From Virgisporangium aurantiacum (GTDB taxonomy: Bacteria > Actinomycetota > Actinomycetes > Mycobacteriales > Micromonosporaceae), in contig NZ_BOPG01000030.1 in NCBI RefSeq assembly GCF_016863635.1, positions 62,001 to 126,000 on the forward strand: a stretch of DNA of 64,000 nt, given 5' to 3'. The notes under the pieces are model-generated. The model ran no database searches and was not told where the DNA came from. It saw nothing but the letters and a program-made list of their open reading frames with translations. The translations under genes were made by a program, and so were the position numbers. Below, piece by piece: positions 1 through 7,664 of the stretch (within the stretch, counting starts at the first letter, position 1; each line of letters opens with the position of its first letter).

Positions 1-1
1 C

Positions 2-262
2 GACTGGCCGGCCTTCCGGCTCACCATCGACACCCTGGTCCGGTTCGCCGAGTCGCGGCCGGTGACCCACATCCTCGGCTGCCACATCGAGATGACCAAC
101 GAACCGGGAACGGACTACCCGATTCGTACCACCTTCCAGCCCCATGAACCGCCACTGCAAATGACAACACAACAGTTACGTGACATCCGCGCGGCCATCG
201 ACGAGGTGGGCGACCAACCCGGCCGGCACGTCTTCGCCGACTTCATCATCCACCGCAGGTAG
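2..262 (+). CDS. MBL-fold metallohydrolase, C-terminal end (partial)
   Basis: Only the last 86 codons are in the window; the frame is open from base 2 and stops at 260-262. The peptide contains HILGCHIEMTNEPGTDYP and then TTFQPHEPPLQ. This matches the C-terminal part of metallo-beta-lactamase-fold hydrolases, in which a conserved His in an HILGxHIEM stretch is followed by a Pro/His-rich segment and a terminal helix. The zinc-binding HxHxDH motif would lie upstream, outside the window, so substrate and activity cannot be judged. The family call rests on this tail alone. Confidence 0.6.
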   Translation, partial: DWPAFRLTIDTLVRFAESRPVTHILGCHIEMTNEPGTDYPIRTTFQPHEPPLQMTTQQLRDIRAAIDEVGDQPGRHVFADFIIHRR

Positions 263-275
263 CAGTCACCGAGAC

Positions 276-926
276 TCACCGGTCGTGTCCGGCCCCCGGA
301 GAGGTCGGCCGGACACGTCGGCGATGGACCACGCTATGACGCGCCCGGTCCAGAATCTCACTCAGTCGCTTGCCCGGCCGGGTGTCCAGCCGTTCTTGAA
401 CTGGTTCGCGACCGGCGTTCGGCTCCTCCGGGACCGTGCGATCCCCAACGTCGGCGGGATTTCGGAACGTCAACTGGCCGAGCATCTGCCCGGCCCGGTC
501 GGCGTGCTCGGCGGTCACGGTGACGGCGTACCGCTCCGCCACCAGGTGGCTCGACGACGTGAAGTCGCGCTGGCCACCGGTCATGGCGTGCGCGATCGCA
601 CCGAACACGGCACCCCAGACGGCACCGATCAGTAGGCCGGTCAGGATGACCAGGAGCCAGCCGCGCGTGGTGAACAGCGCGAACAGCAGGCCGATGAACA
701 GGCCGAACCAGGCGCCGCTGGCCGCGCCGGCGAGCGCCGCCCGCGCTATGGTCATCCGGCCCAGCACCCGCTCGACCAGCCGCAGATCGGTGCCGACGAT
801 CGCGGTCTGCTCGACCGGGAACCCGTTGTCGGACAGGTAGTCGACGGCTCGCTGGGCCGAGGCGTAGTCGAGGTAGACGGCGACGGTCACCGCGGGGGTC
901 CGGGCGCCCGACTGGGGAACGGTCAT
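276..926 (-). CDS. YflT-like general stress protein with glycine-rich membrane hairpin
   Basis: A 216-aa protein. Residues about 12-60 form the alpha/beta general-stress domain (AVYLDYASAQRAVDYLSDNGF, then IVGTDLRLVERVLGRMT) seen in YflT-type heat-induced proteins. Two Gly/Ala-rich hydrophobic segments follow at about 62-88 and 92-116 and resemble a glycine-zipper membrane hairpin. A second short alpha/beta stretch ends in an Arg-rich tail. The start at 926 was chosen over upstream in-frame ATGs because GAAGGAGGC lies 6-8 bases before it. The gene is monocistronic and divergent from the next. The exact role is unknown; the family is linked to envelope or general stress. Confidence 0.75.
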   Translation of the reverse strand: MTVPQSGARTPAVTVAVYLDYASAQRAVDYLSDNGFPVEQTAIVGTDLRLVERVLGRMTIARAALAGAASGAWFGLFIGLLFALFTTRGWLLVILTGLLIGAVWGAVFGAIAHAMTGGQRDFTSSSHLVAERYAVTVTAEHADRAGQMLGQLTFRNPADVGDRTVPEEPNAGREPVQERLDTRPGKRLSEILDRARHSVVHRRRVRPTSPGAGHDR

Positions 927-1154
927 TGCTGCCTCCTTCGTCCAGCCGGTTGATTCCCACTCGTGGCGCCGACCTAACGCGGCAGTCGCTTGGCGGAGAC
1001 TCCGGTTGCTCGGCGGCCGGCCGCTATGCCGCAAGCAATGCGGCCCCGCTGATCTGCCGATCGGGTCGGTGAGTCATGACCTGGCACCGTCCTGGACTTC
1101 CTGGAGACGGTCTCCGGGTGGCGCTCACCCGCCGGCCTGCGTGTCGAACCCGAT

Positions 1155-1160
1155 TAACAT
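1155..1160 (+). promoter_or_regulatory. -10 box for leaderless VOC gene
   Basis: TAACAT (TANNNT form) ends six bases before the ATG at 1167, and no Shine-Dalgarno sequence separates them. This spacing is what actinobacterial leaderless transcripts show. Confidence 0.5.
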
Positions 1161-1166
1161 GCGAAG

Positions 1167-1556
1167 ATGCTGAACAACGCGCGGATCGAGGCCCGTATCC
1201 CCACTCAGGATCTTGTCCGAGCCCGGCGCTGGTATGCCGAGAAGCTTGGCCTGGAACCGGTCGAGGAACGCGACGGCGGCCTGCGGTACGAGGGCGCAAC
1301 AGGTGTCTTCTGCCTGTTCGCCTCCGGCGGCCGGTCGGACGGTTCGTTCACGCAGATGGGCTTCTACGTCGACGACATCGACGCGGCCGTCGCCGGGCTA
1401 CGCGTCCGCGGGGTGGTCTTCGAGCAGTACGACGGCGCCGTCGACGGGATCATGGACATCGAGGGCAACTACCCGAGCAAGGGCCGCGGCGAACGGGCCG
1501 CCTGGTTCCGCGACAGCGAGGGCAACCTGCTCGGCATCGCCGAGATAGTGCGCTGA
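1167..1556 (+). CDS. VOC (glyoxalase-fold) family protein
   Basis: A 129-aa single-chain vicinal-oxygen-chelate protein. It begins with ARIPTQDLVRARRWYAEKLGL, the family's first beta-alpha unit, and ends with RDSEGNLLGIAEIV, the last strand with a conserved Asp-x-x-Gly-Asn turn. The metal-ligand positions are not the full H/E set of glyoxalase I, so glyoxalase, dioxygenase or resistance functions cannot be separated. The start is fixed by a TAACAT -10 box six bases upstream, which makes this a likely leaderless message. Two further VOC genes follow within 1.6 kb, but each has its own start signal. Confidence 0.8.
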   Translation: MLNNARIEARIPTQDLVRARRWYAEKLGLEPVEERDGGLRYEGATGVFCLFASGGRSDGSFTQMGFYVDDIDAAVAGLRVRGVVFEQYDGAVDGIMDIEGNYPSKGRGERAAWFRDSEGNLLGIAEIVR

Positions 1557-1670
1557 CCACCAACCGCGAAACCGCATCGACAACGCTCCGACACCCGCGG
1601 ATGCCGCTGTCCGGGACGCCGCTGCGGTCGTACAGTCAATCTCGATCCTCACCGCCGGAAGGAGATAGCC

Positions 1671-1805
1671 ATGCCGGGTTACCTGACGGGTTCGATGGCC
1701 CGTCCATTCCCGATCTCCTGGAGGATCAAATGGTTTCGTCCATCCGATGGATCTCTGTCGACTGTGCTGATCCCTTCCCGTTGTCGCGTTTCTACGGCGA
1801 CGTAA
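1671..1805 (+). CDS. Possible 44-codon leader ORF overlapping a VOC gene
   Basis: ATG at 1671 follows a strong Shine-Dalgarno sequence (GGAAGGAGATAGCC). The frame codes for 44 residues and stops with TAA at 1803-1805, inside the next VOC gene, which starts in another frame at 1730. The peptide (MPGYLTGSMARPFP...) resembles nothing I know. It could be a translated leader coupled to the VOC gene or a relic of an older start. The ribosome site is real on the sequence; a functional peptide is inference. Confidence 0.3.
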   Translation: MPGYLTGSMARPFPISWRIKWFRPSDGSLSTVLIPSRCRVSTAT

Positions 1806-2116
1806 CCGGCTGGCCGACCGATGCCGACGACCGGCCCGGTCATGACGAGTGCGCCGTGCTGCCGCCCGCGCCTGGGCATCCCGGGCTGTTGTTCACCCGG
1901 GTACCGGAACCGAAGGGCGCGAAGAATCGGCTCCACCTCGACCTGCAGCCCCTCGACCGCACCCGGGACGAGGAAGTCGAGCGGGTCATCGCCCTCGGTG
2001 CCACACTGCTCGCCGACCGGCGCGGCCGAGGGCAGGGATGGATCGTGCTCGCCGATCCGGAAGGTAACGAGTTCTGCATGAACACGAGCCCCGCCGAGCG
2101 GGAACAGAGCGCGTGA
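1730..2116 (+). CDS. VOC family protein
   Basis: A 128-aa VOC-fold protein starting MVSSIRWISVDCADPFPLS and ending with VLADPEGNEFCMN, the typical closing strand of short actinobacterial glyoxalase-like proteins. Central NRLHLDLQPLD supplies the usual His of the second half-module. The ATG at 1730 has CTGGAGGATCAA directly upstream, so this start is preferred over longer frames. It overlaps the 44-codon leader ORF by 76 bases. A strong hairpin terminator follows, so the unit ends here. The substrate is not predictable. Confidence 0.8.
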   Translation: MVSSIRWISVDCADPFPLSRFYGDVTGWPTDADDRPGHDECAVLPPAPGHPGLLFTRVPEPKGAKNRLHLDLQPLDRTRDEEVERVIALGATLLADRRGRGQGWIVLADPEGNEFCMNTSPAEREQSA

Positions 2117-2120
2117 CAGT

Positions 2121-2165
2121 GCCGGTGGGGTGTCGTCCGTCACGTCGGCACCCCACCGGCTTTTT
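2121..2165 (+). terminator. Rho-independent terminator after VOC gene
   Basis: Twelve-base arms GCCGGTGGGGTG (2121-2132) and CACCCCACCGGC (2149-2160) are perfectly complementary and followed by TTTTT at 2161-2165, four bases after the VOC stop codon. Confidence 0.9.
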
Positions 2166-2258
2166 CCCTGGGCGTGCTGGACCTCCCGGGAGCGTTTCTT
2201 GCTGGCAGGTGGCCGTTTCGGGGATGCCAGTGCCCCCGGAATTGGTGATCATGGTGGC

Positions 2259-2696
2259 GTGACAAGGCGAGAGATCCGAACCGCGCATGAGCGCTGGCTC
2301 GGCTACTTGCGCGTTCTTGAGGCCAGGGACGCGAAGACCACCCGCGACCGGCTACGCGAGCTGGCCCACGACGTCATCCGACCGGTCCGCCTGTGGACCG
2401 CCCGCAACCCCAACACGCCGCCCGACGCACTGACAATTCTCAGCACCGACCCCGACGAAACGGTCGGATGGAACGTCCTGCTGAACCGGTCGACGCCGTT
2501 GGAGGGCCTCCAGGCGATGGCGGATGCGGAAACCGCCAGCGCCCCGGCCGACTGGTTCATCGTCCGGCACAAGGTCGCCCACCATCCCAACACGTCGGCC
2601 GAACTCCGGTCCCAGCTACTCGCAGTCGGCGTATGCCGGCCTCCCTCAACGCAATCGTGCAGCCACGAACAGATGTACTGGAACTCGCGCCGCTGA
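2259..2696 (+). CDS. Small leucine-rich-variant (LRV/HEAT-like) repeat protein
   Basis: The frame is open from 2130; GTG at 2259 (VTRREIRTAHERW) is the likeliest start, giving 145 aa. The protein has about three helical repeats of the form RNPNTPPDALTILSTDPD, LLNRSTPLEGLQAMA and HHPNTSAELRSQLL, in which Asn-Pro-x-Thr/Leu-Pro turns recur about every 24-30 residues. This is the variant leucine-rich repeat pattern also present in the larger protein at 7665-8993. Such repeats form solenoids for protein contacts. No catalytic motif is visible. The start has no convincing ribosome site, so the N-terminus is uncertain. Confidence 0.5.
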   Translation: MTRREIRTAHERWLGYLRVLEARDAKTTRDRLRELAHDVIRPVRLWTARNPNTPPDALTILSTDPDETVGWNVLLNRSTPLEGLQAMADAETASAPADWFIVRHKVAHHPNTSAELRSQLLAVGVCRPPSTQSCSHEQMYWNSRR

Positions 2697-2751
2697 CCAG
2701 CGCGCGGATCTGGCCGCGTAGCGCGCGGCCGCGTCCCTGTGTAGCTCGGCG

Positions 2752-2757
2752 TAGCCT
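2752..2757 (+). promoter_or_regulatory. -10 box for leaderless VOC gene
   Basis: TAGCCT lies seven bases before the ATG at 2765, with no Shine-Dalgarno in between. This is consistent with a leaderless transcript. Confidence 0.5.
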
Positions 2758-2764
2758 CGACGTC

Positions 2765-3166
2765 ATGCCTGTCCAGCTCAACCACACCATCGTCCATGTG
2801 CGTGACCGGGAACGCTCCGCCCGGCGCCTGGCGGAGTTGCTGGGCCTCGCGGAACCGGTTCCGTACGGTCCATTCCTGGTCGTCGAACTGGCCAACAACT
2901 GCTCGCTCGACTTCATCCAGGAGGACGGCACCATCCATCCCCAGCACTACGCGTTCCTCGTGTCGGACGCGGAGTTCGACGAGATCCTCGCCCGGATCCA
3001 GACGCACGGATTGTCGTACTGGGCGGACCCGTACCACCGGCAGCCGGGAAAGATCAATACCAACGACGGCGGGCGCGGACTGTACTGGGAGGACGCCGAC
3101 GGTCACAACCTCGAGATCATCACGGTGCCGTACGGCGGCTGGGTCGAGAGATCGAGTGAACCGTGA
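2765..3166 (+). CDS. VOC family protein (bleomycin-resistance/glyoxalase type)
   Basis: A 133-aa VOC protein: VQLNHTIVHVRDRERSARR at the start, an internal HPQHYAFLVSDAEFDEIL strand-helix pair, and GRGLYWEDADGHNLEIIT at the end. His in LNHTIV, His in QHYAFLV and Glu in HNLEIIT fall at the three metal-ligand positions of the fold, so a metal-binding enzyme is plausible. The ATG follows a TAGCCT box by seven bases and lacks a Shine-Dalgarno, indicating leaderless translation. It stands as its own unit between two unrelated genes. Confidence 0.8.
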   Translation: MPVQLNHTIVHVRDRERSARRLAELLGLAEPVPYGPFLVVELANNCSLDFIQEDGTIHPQHYAFLVSDAEFDEILARIQTHGLSYWADPYHRQPGKINTNDGGRGLYWEDADGHNLEIITVPYGGWVERSSEP

Positions 3167-3191
3167 ACGGATATCTCTCCGGTCACGAATC

Positions 3192-3368
3192 ATGATCGCG
3201 GGACAGGCGAAGCGTCAGGTGCAACCGCATCAGCCGGCGTCGGCGGCCGCGCAGGTCATCACCGACCGCGTCGGCGACGCCGCGCTCGTCTTCGCGCTGC
3301 GCGCCAACATAGCCGAGAACAGTGCGTCGGATCTTGAGGCGATCCGAACCGTTCCGCGTCGTCCCTAG
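3192..3368 (+). CDS. Small hypothetical protein, possibly a remnant
   Basis: A 58-codon frame from ATG 3192 to the TAG at 3366-3368. The peptide has a Gln/Ala-rich start and then a helical stretch DRVGDAALVFALRANIAE. There is no Shine-Dalgarno and no recognised domain. It occupies most of the 265-base gap between the VOC and EthD genes, is in the same direction, and may be a decayed gene end. Nothing else stands out in this gap. Confidence 0.2.
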   Translation: MIAGQAKRQVQPHQPASAAAQVITDRVGDAALVFALRANIAENSASDLEAIRTVPRRP

Positions 3369-3431
3369 ATCCTTAGCAGGAACTCCCAGGTCATCCGGAT
3401 GTTATGTTCTCGTCTCCGGACGGAGGTCGTC

Positions 3432-3743
3432 ATGCACAAGTTGGTGGTCCTGTATTCCAAGCCCGCCGACCCTGACCACTTCCGCGACTACTACGTGACC
3501 AACCACCTTCCACTGGTCATGAATCTGCCCGGCCTGCTTGCGTGGCGCTACAGCTTCGACGTGGCGGCGACCCAGGGAGAAACGCCGTATTTCGCGGTCT
3601 TCGAAGGCGACTTCGCTGACGCCGCCGCCATGGCGGCGGCGCGGGCGTCGCCGCAAGGCCAGCGGGTGGCCGCCGATGTCGCCAACTACGCCACCGGCGG
3701 TGCGGTCGTCATCCACTATCCGGTGCAGGACGGCACCGGCTGA
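3432..3743 (+). CDS. EthD-family ferredoxin-like-fold protein
   Basis: A 103-aa protein with the full EthD pattern: HKLVVLYSKPADPDHFRDYY, then HLPLVMNLPGL, then FAVFEGDFADAAAMAAARAS. The family consists of small dimeric alpha/beta-barrel proteins found with degradation or redox pathways; their individual roles are mostly unknown. ATG 3432 has CGGAGG seven bases upstream, which sets the start. The PhzF-like gene begins 109 bases downstream in the same direction and could be cotranscribed. Confidence 0.8.
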   Translation: MHKLVVLYSKPADPDHFRDYYVTNHLPLVMNLPGLLAWRYSFDVAATQGETPYFAVFEGDFADAAAMAAARASPQGQRVAADVANYATGGAVVIHYPVQDGTG

Positions 3744-3852
3744 GGCGCGCCGGTACGCTCCGGAACGCGCTCGGTCGGCCGTCGCGGCCAGATCTGGCTA
3801 TCGGCGGACGCCGTTCGCGGTTGCCGGTTCGTTGAGCGTCAGAGGTGGGCCG

Positions 3853-4722
3853 ATGTCCTGGCCGGATGTCACGGTGGTGGATGCGTGCGTGCGGCGCGAC
3901 GGCCGGGGCGGCAGCCCCACGGCCGTCACCGACGACGACTCGGCGGCGACGGACGCGGACCGGCGTGCGGTCGCTGCTGCGGCCGGCACCTCGCACGCGG
4001 CGCTCCTCGGCCCGGGGCGGACGCCGGACGGTGGTTGGCCGGTCCGGTTCTTCACCGCCACCGCCGAACTGTCCGGCTGCGGCCACGGCACCGTTGCCGC
4101 GCAGGCCGTCCGGTTGAGCCGCACCTCGCTGGACGAGCTGGACGACCGCCAACACACCGGCGGGCGCACGTTCGACACCGTCGCGATCCGTCGCCCCGCC
4201 GGCATCGAGGTGTGGTTCGACCAGGGCCTCGTCGCGCTGCGTCACCCGGCACCGGACGAGCGTGCCGAGATCGTCGGCGCGCTCGGGCTCACCGCGGACG
4301 ACCCGCATCCGACCGACGCGCCACGGATCGCCGCGCCCGGCGCACCACGCATGCTGGTACCGGTCCACGACCGGACGGCGCTGCTCCGAGTCTGCCCGCA
4401 CCTCGGCAGGCTCACAGCGGCATGCCGGCGGTACGGGCTCCTCGGCTGTTTCGTGTACGTACCGCCGGCGGGCGACCGACCGGGTGCGGCGCGGATGTTC
4501 GCGCCGGCGATCGGTGTCGATGAGGACGTCGCCAACGCCAACAGCACCGGCTGCCTGGCCGCCCACCTGCTCGACACGACCGGGGCACAGACGGTCGCGA
4601 TCGAGGTGGAGCAGGGTGACACCCTCGGTCGACCTGCCAGCGTGCTCGCTTCGGCCCGACGCGGGCCGGCGGGCATCACGACCCGGGTCGGCGGGCTGGC
4701 GGTGGTCCGCGACGGACACTGA
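3853..4722 (+). CDS. PhzF family isomerase/epimerase-like protein
   Basis: A 289-aa protein with two pseudo-symmetric halves of the diaminopimelate epimerase fold. FFTATAELSGCGHGTVAA near residue 70 matches the PhzF signature FTPxxExxxCGHAT, with Ala instead of Pro next to the acidic residue. NANSTGCLAAHLL and EQGDTLGRPASV in the second half match the CGH-mirrored loop and the GRPS-type substrate loop. PhzF proteins isomerise small acids; the true substrate of this one is unknown, and with no other phenazine gene present it should not be called phenazine biosynthesis. AGAGGTGGGCCG precedes the ATG. Confidence 0.8.
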   Translation: MSWPDVTVVDACVRRDGRGGSPTAVTDDDSAATDADRRAVAAAAGTSHAALLGPGRTPDGGWPVRFFTATAELSGCGHGTVAAQAVRLSRTSLDELDDRQHTGGRTFDTVAIRRPAGIEVWFDQGLVALRHPAPDERAEIVGALGLTADDPHPTDAPRIAAPGAPRMLVPVHDRTALLRVCPHLGRLTAACRRYGLLGCFVYVPPAGDRPGAARMFAPAIGVDEDVANANSTGCLAAHLLDTTGAQTVAIEVEQGDTLGRPASVLASARRGPAGITTRVGGLAVVRDGH

Positions 4723-4756
4723 GGCGACGACTCGACCGTCCTCATCCAATGTTTGG

Positions 4757-5200
4757 CTACTCAGCTTCGTCGGCTTCGTCGGTGTCGTTGGTCTGGGAGC
4801 GCGCGAGATGCGTTTCGAGCCGGCTTATCGCTCCCCACAGGTAGAAGGACGGGCGGCCTCGGTGCAGGCCGCTTCGATAGATGCCGACGCCCTCGACAAC
4901 GGCCTGTGAGCCGAGGTGGGGTGCCTGCAGTTCGGCCGCCTTGCGCATCAGTTCTCGGGCGGTGAAACCGGCTTTGTCGTCGGCGCTGATCTGTACGTGC
5001 CGCTGGGAACCGCCCTTGGCACCGAATGGACTCAGGTAGATCTCGGCCGCATCGAGGGCGACGGTGTCCGGCGGAAATTCCGCTGCGAACGTGGTCAGAT
5101 CGGCCTCGCTGCTCGGCCAGACCGGTCCGTGCCGCTGCACGGCGGCGAAGGGCAGATCCGGCCGGTGCAATGCCTCCTCATCGGCGCTGCCAATAGTCAT
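4757..5200 (-). CDS. Hypothetical protein
   Basis: A 147-aa acidic protein with no domain I recognise. The middle (IYLSPFGAKGGSQRHVQIS) and the following helix (DDKAGFTARELMRKAAEL) suggest a compact alpha/beta fold; the end is a short hydrophilic tail (TNDTDEADEAE). It starts 23 bases inside the upstream gene on the same strand, so the two are likely translated together and may act as a pair. No signal peptide or membrane segment is present. Confidence 0.55.
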   Translation of the reverse strand: MTIGSADEEALHRPDLPFAAVQRHGPVWPSSEADLTTFAAEFPPDTVALDAAEIYLSPFGAKGGSQRHVQISADDKAGFTARELMRKAAELQAPHLGSQAVVEGVGIYRSGLHRGRPSFYLWGAISRLETHLARSQTNDTDEADEAE

Positions 5201-5414
5201 ACATCACAACCCCGTTGGCGTGAACGAGGACACGATCGGGCCGTTCGTCGTGCGGCAAGCGGAAGACGGCGCCGACGGTGATCCGCGATGAGTCCACCAG
5301 CAGACCGTAACGCCGCGCTGACCCCGTTCGATGACGGGGATTGCCGGGATCGGCATGGTGACCGATGGCTCGGGGGTATGGGTTGCTCCGTTCTTCGTCG
5401 TGAATGTCCCTCAT
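5178..5414 (-). CDS. Small hypothetical protein, first of an overlapping pair
   Basis: A 78-aa protein from ATG 5414 (MRDIHDEERSNPYP...), ending VLVHANGVVMYDYWQRR. A longer in-frame GTG at 5492 would add 26 residues, but that extension is mostly Arg-rich and reads like antisense noise. The second half looks like a small beta-rich domain (RYGLLVDSSRITVGAVFRLP). Its stop lies inside the next gene (4757-5200) with a 23-base overlap, indicating coupled expression. The function is unknown; a two-gene module such as effector/partner is possible but has no direct support. Confidence 0.45.
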   Translation of the reverse strand: MRDIHDEERSNPYPRAIGHHADPGNPRHRTGSARRYGLLVDSSRITVGAVFRLPHDERPDRVLVHANGVVMYDYWQRR

Positions 5415-5579
5415 CAGTCGCTCGGCCGCCAGGCGTGCAGCGCGGCGACCCGGCACGGGCGGTCTGCCACATCGAGACGGCCGCCTCGCCACGCGGCGCT
5501 GTCCGGCTGCGCCAACATGCCGATGTCAGCGCACCCGATCAAGGAAGAAGGCGCAGCCGGTGTTGATCGTGGTGGGGCG

Positions 5580-6383
5580 TTATGAGCCCGCCGCAGCGTC
5601 GCTGTCGGCGGGCCATTGGCCGGTGAGTTCGAACTCCATCTGCCTGGCAAGGCCCTGCCAGTTCGTGTACGACCGGGCCGACACGGTCTCGTCACCGGTC
5701 CGCGCCTGGATGGTGGCGACCCGCCGGAGCCCGGCGGCGTCGTAGTCGACTCGGCGAAGCACCTGGACATGAAACCGTGCGGCTGACCACGGCAGCCCGT
5801 CGAAGCGCCGTGCCGGCTCCATCCGATCCGGCAGCGTGTCGAGCACCGCCGGCTCCGGTATCCGGTCCCCGTCGAAGTCGACAACCACCAGAATCGGCGC
5901 GATCGCCGACCGGTCGTCATCGACCCTCGCCACCCGCAGCAACGCCACTCGGTCGTTCGAGCCGCGGTAGGCCAGCACTTCACCCGTCTGCAGACTCGTG
6001 GCATGCCGACGCGGTGGGCGCAGCGTCTTCCGCGCCGGCTGCGGCCCGACCAGTTGCGCACGAACCTTCGCCAGCACGGCGAGCCGCTTCGCCAGCAGCC
6101 CCGGATCCCCGACCCACCGGTCCAGGCCTATCCCGCTGTCGATCACCTCCAGCGCCCGAGCCTGCACGAGCGGATCCAGCCGACCGACCGTCGACTGCGT
6201 GATCGCCAACGCCAGCCACACCACCGGACCGTCGTCGGAGTCGGCCGGCTCACCGAGATGCTGCGCCAGGATCCGGGAGGTCGCCTCCGCATCATCAACG
6301 CCGTCCTCGATCAGGCGCCGATAGTCCCCACGAACGTCACACGCAAGATCATCGGAGAACAGCCCCGGCCCCCACGTACCCAT
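5580..6383 (-). CDS. DUF4259 domain protein
   Basis: A 267-aa protein opening MGTWGPGLFSDDLACDVRGDY, the highly conserved N-terminal signature of DUF4259 proteins, followed by an all-helical domain to about residue 130. The C-terminal half (GEVLAYRGSNDRVALLRVARV..., then ILVVVDFDGDRIPEPAVLD) is a beta-rich extension seen in many actinobacterial members. No enzyme motif is visible and the family has no known function. A CAGAAT box six bases before the ATG suggests leaderless transcription. It is transcribed away from the PhyH gene region but shares its direction. Confidence 0.75.
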   Translation of the reverse strand: MGTWGPGLFSDDLACDVRGDYRRLIEDGVDDAEATSRILAQHLGEPADSDDGPVVWLALAITQSTVGRLDPLVQARALEVIDSGIGLDRWVGDPGLLAKRLAVLAKVRAQLVGPQPARKTLRPPRRHATSLQTGEVLAYRGSNDRVALLRVARVDDDRSAIAPILVVVDFDGDRIPEPAVLDTLPDRMEPARRFDGLPWSAARFHVQVLRRVDYDAAGLRRVATIQARTGDETVSARSYTNWQGLARQMEFELTGQWPADSDAAAGS

Positions 6384-6480
6384 TCACACATTCTGCGCGG
6401 GCAGCCAACGGCAGCGACGACCGCCGCGCCTGCCGAACCCGAGGTCTGCCGAGCGGTCGCGCTATCCGGCTCGATGGTCG

Positions 6481-7320
6481 TCACAGTCGGTGCTCGGGTC
6501 GCCAGAAGCTCTCAACTGCCGAGGACAGGGCGTCGCTGTGAGCGTTTTCAACGTTGGCGGGCGGGTCTGCACGATGGACGATCTCGACGAGCATCATTCG
6601 CGGTGTGGGCAGGCCGTTCGGGGCTGAGGTGTGCAACGTACGAGGATGCATCAGGACGACATCTCCCGCGTGACCGGTCAGTTCCTGCACCTGCACGTGC
6701 GCACCGTCGAGCATGGTGCCGCTGCCGATGGTGGTCGGTGCGACCTGGCGGTCTTCGCTCCACACCGTGCGTAGCCATGGATGCCGGGAGGCCAGGGCGG
6801 CTTTCACCACTGCCGGCCGCCATGTGCCGGTGCTCGCGATGTGCCGGTTGAACAGCCGGTGTGATCCGGACAGGACTACCGTTCCGCCGCCCCGTTCAGC
6901 CACCGTTGTGAGGAAGACGAAGACCGTCACGCCGGGCAGGTCGTGCTCAGGCCCGTAGGAGTCCACGTGCCAGCCCGTCGACGGGACGGTCCATCGGGCC
7001 CCGGGCACCGGGAACGTCACCAGCGGCAACCCCCAGGTCGACGGCGGCTGCCACCCAGCGACGCCGAGCAGATCGTCGAGCGCGTCACACACCTGCCGGC
7101 TTGCCATGAGGTTGAAGGCCCCGGACCGTCTCAGCGCCTGGAGGCCCCGCGGACGTTCCACCACCCAGGTGTCCACGCGATCCTGGTCGATGCTGTGCTC
7201 GCGGGCCAGAAATTCCCAGAACCGGTCACGCATCGCCGAGATGGCGGCTGGTGGGACGGCTGATTCGACCGTGAGCAGTCCACTGCGGTGGAACGTCTCC
7301 CGCTGACCTGCCGACAGCAT
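6481..7320 (-). CDS. Phytanoyl-CoA dioxygenase (PhyH) family oxygenase
   Basis: A 279-aa Fe(II)/2-oxoglutarate-type double-stranded beta-helix protein. WHVDSYGPEHD supplies the HxD half of the iron triad (His118, Asp120); VLMHPRTLHTSAPNG supplies the distal His (His230), and Arg241 (LPTPRMML) is placed to bind 2-oxoglutarate. The family hydroxylates lipids, amino acids or natural products; the substrate is unknown here. The start at 7320 was chosen over 7392 because GGAGGGAGAGACG lies just upstream. The gene is divergent from the LRV protein across a 344-base gap, and no pathway neighbour gives a clue. Confidence 0.8.
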   Translation of the reverse strand: MLSAGQRETFHRSGLLTVESAVPPAAISAMRDRFWEFLAREHSIDQDRVDTWVVERPRGLQALRRSGAFNLMASRQVCDALDDLLGVAGWQPPSTWGLPLVTFPVPGARWTVPSTGWHVDSYGPEHDLPGVTVFVFLTTVAERGGGTVVLSGSHRLFNRHIASTGTWRPAVVKAALASRHPWLRTVWSEDRQVAPTTIGSGTMLDGAHVQVQELTGHAGDVVLMHPRTLHTSAPNGLPTPRMMLVEIVHRADPPANVENAHSDALSSAVESFWRPEHRL

Positions 7321-7664
7321 TCGTCTCTCCCTCCTGGCAGGACGCGCAGCAGTTGGGCGACCCGGAAACCAGGAAGGCACCGGAAGCCGCACCGCTTGCC
7401 GAACTCGCCGAGCCCGCCAAACATGCGACTTCGGGTGCCGAGACAGGAGCTGCCCGAAGAGGTCACCCAGATGTTAACGACATCGACGAAGTCTCACAGC
7501 AGCATTCCACGCGATCGCATCCGACGCTGATATCCATCCTCTGTGGACAGAAAGAATCGTGTCAATCGGGCAAATGGCCCTGTCAGATCGCGATTTCCCT
7601 TTCTACCGTTGCCGTCCGGTGCGTGCCACGGGGGCCAGCACCGCGTTTCGATCGGGAGGTTCCG
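7321..7664. other. Divergent intergenic region, 344 bases
   Basis: This separates the PhyH gene (left) from the LRV protein (right) and must hold both promoters. It is clearly less GC-rich than the genes around it, especially 7460-7620. A small palindrome TCTGTGGACAGA (7540-7551) is the only symmetric element I noted. No small ORF with a ribosome site or RNA gene is apparent. Confidence 0.4.

Noticed and set aside
3853..4722. Phenazine biosynthesis gene
   Set aside because: PhzF-fold proteins are widespread and no other phz gene is nearby.
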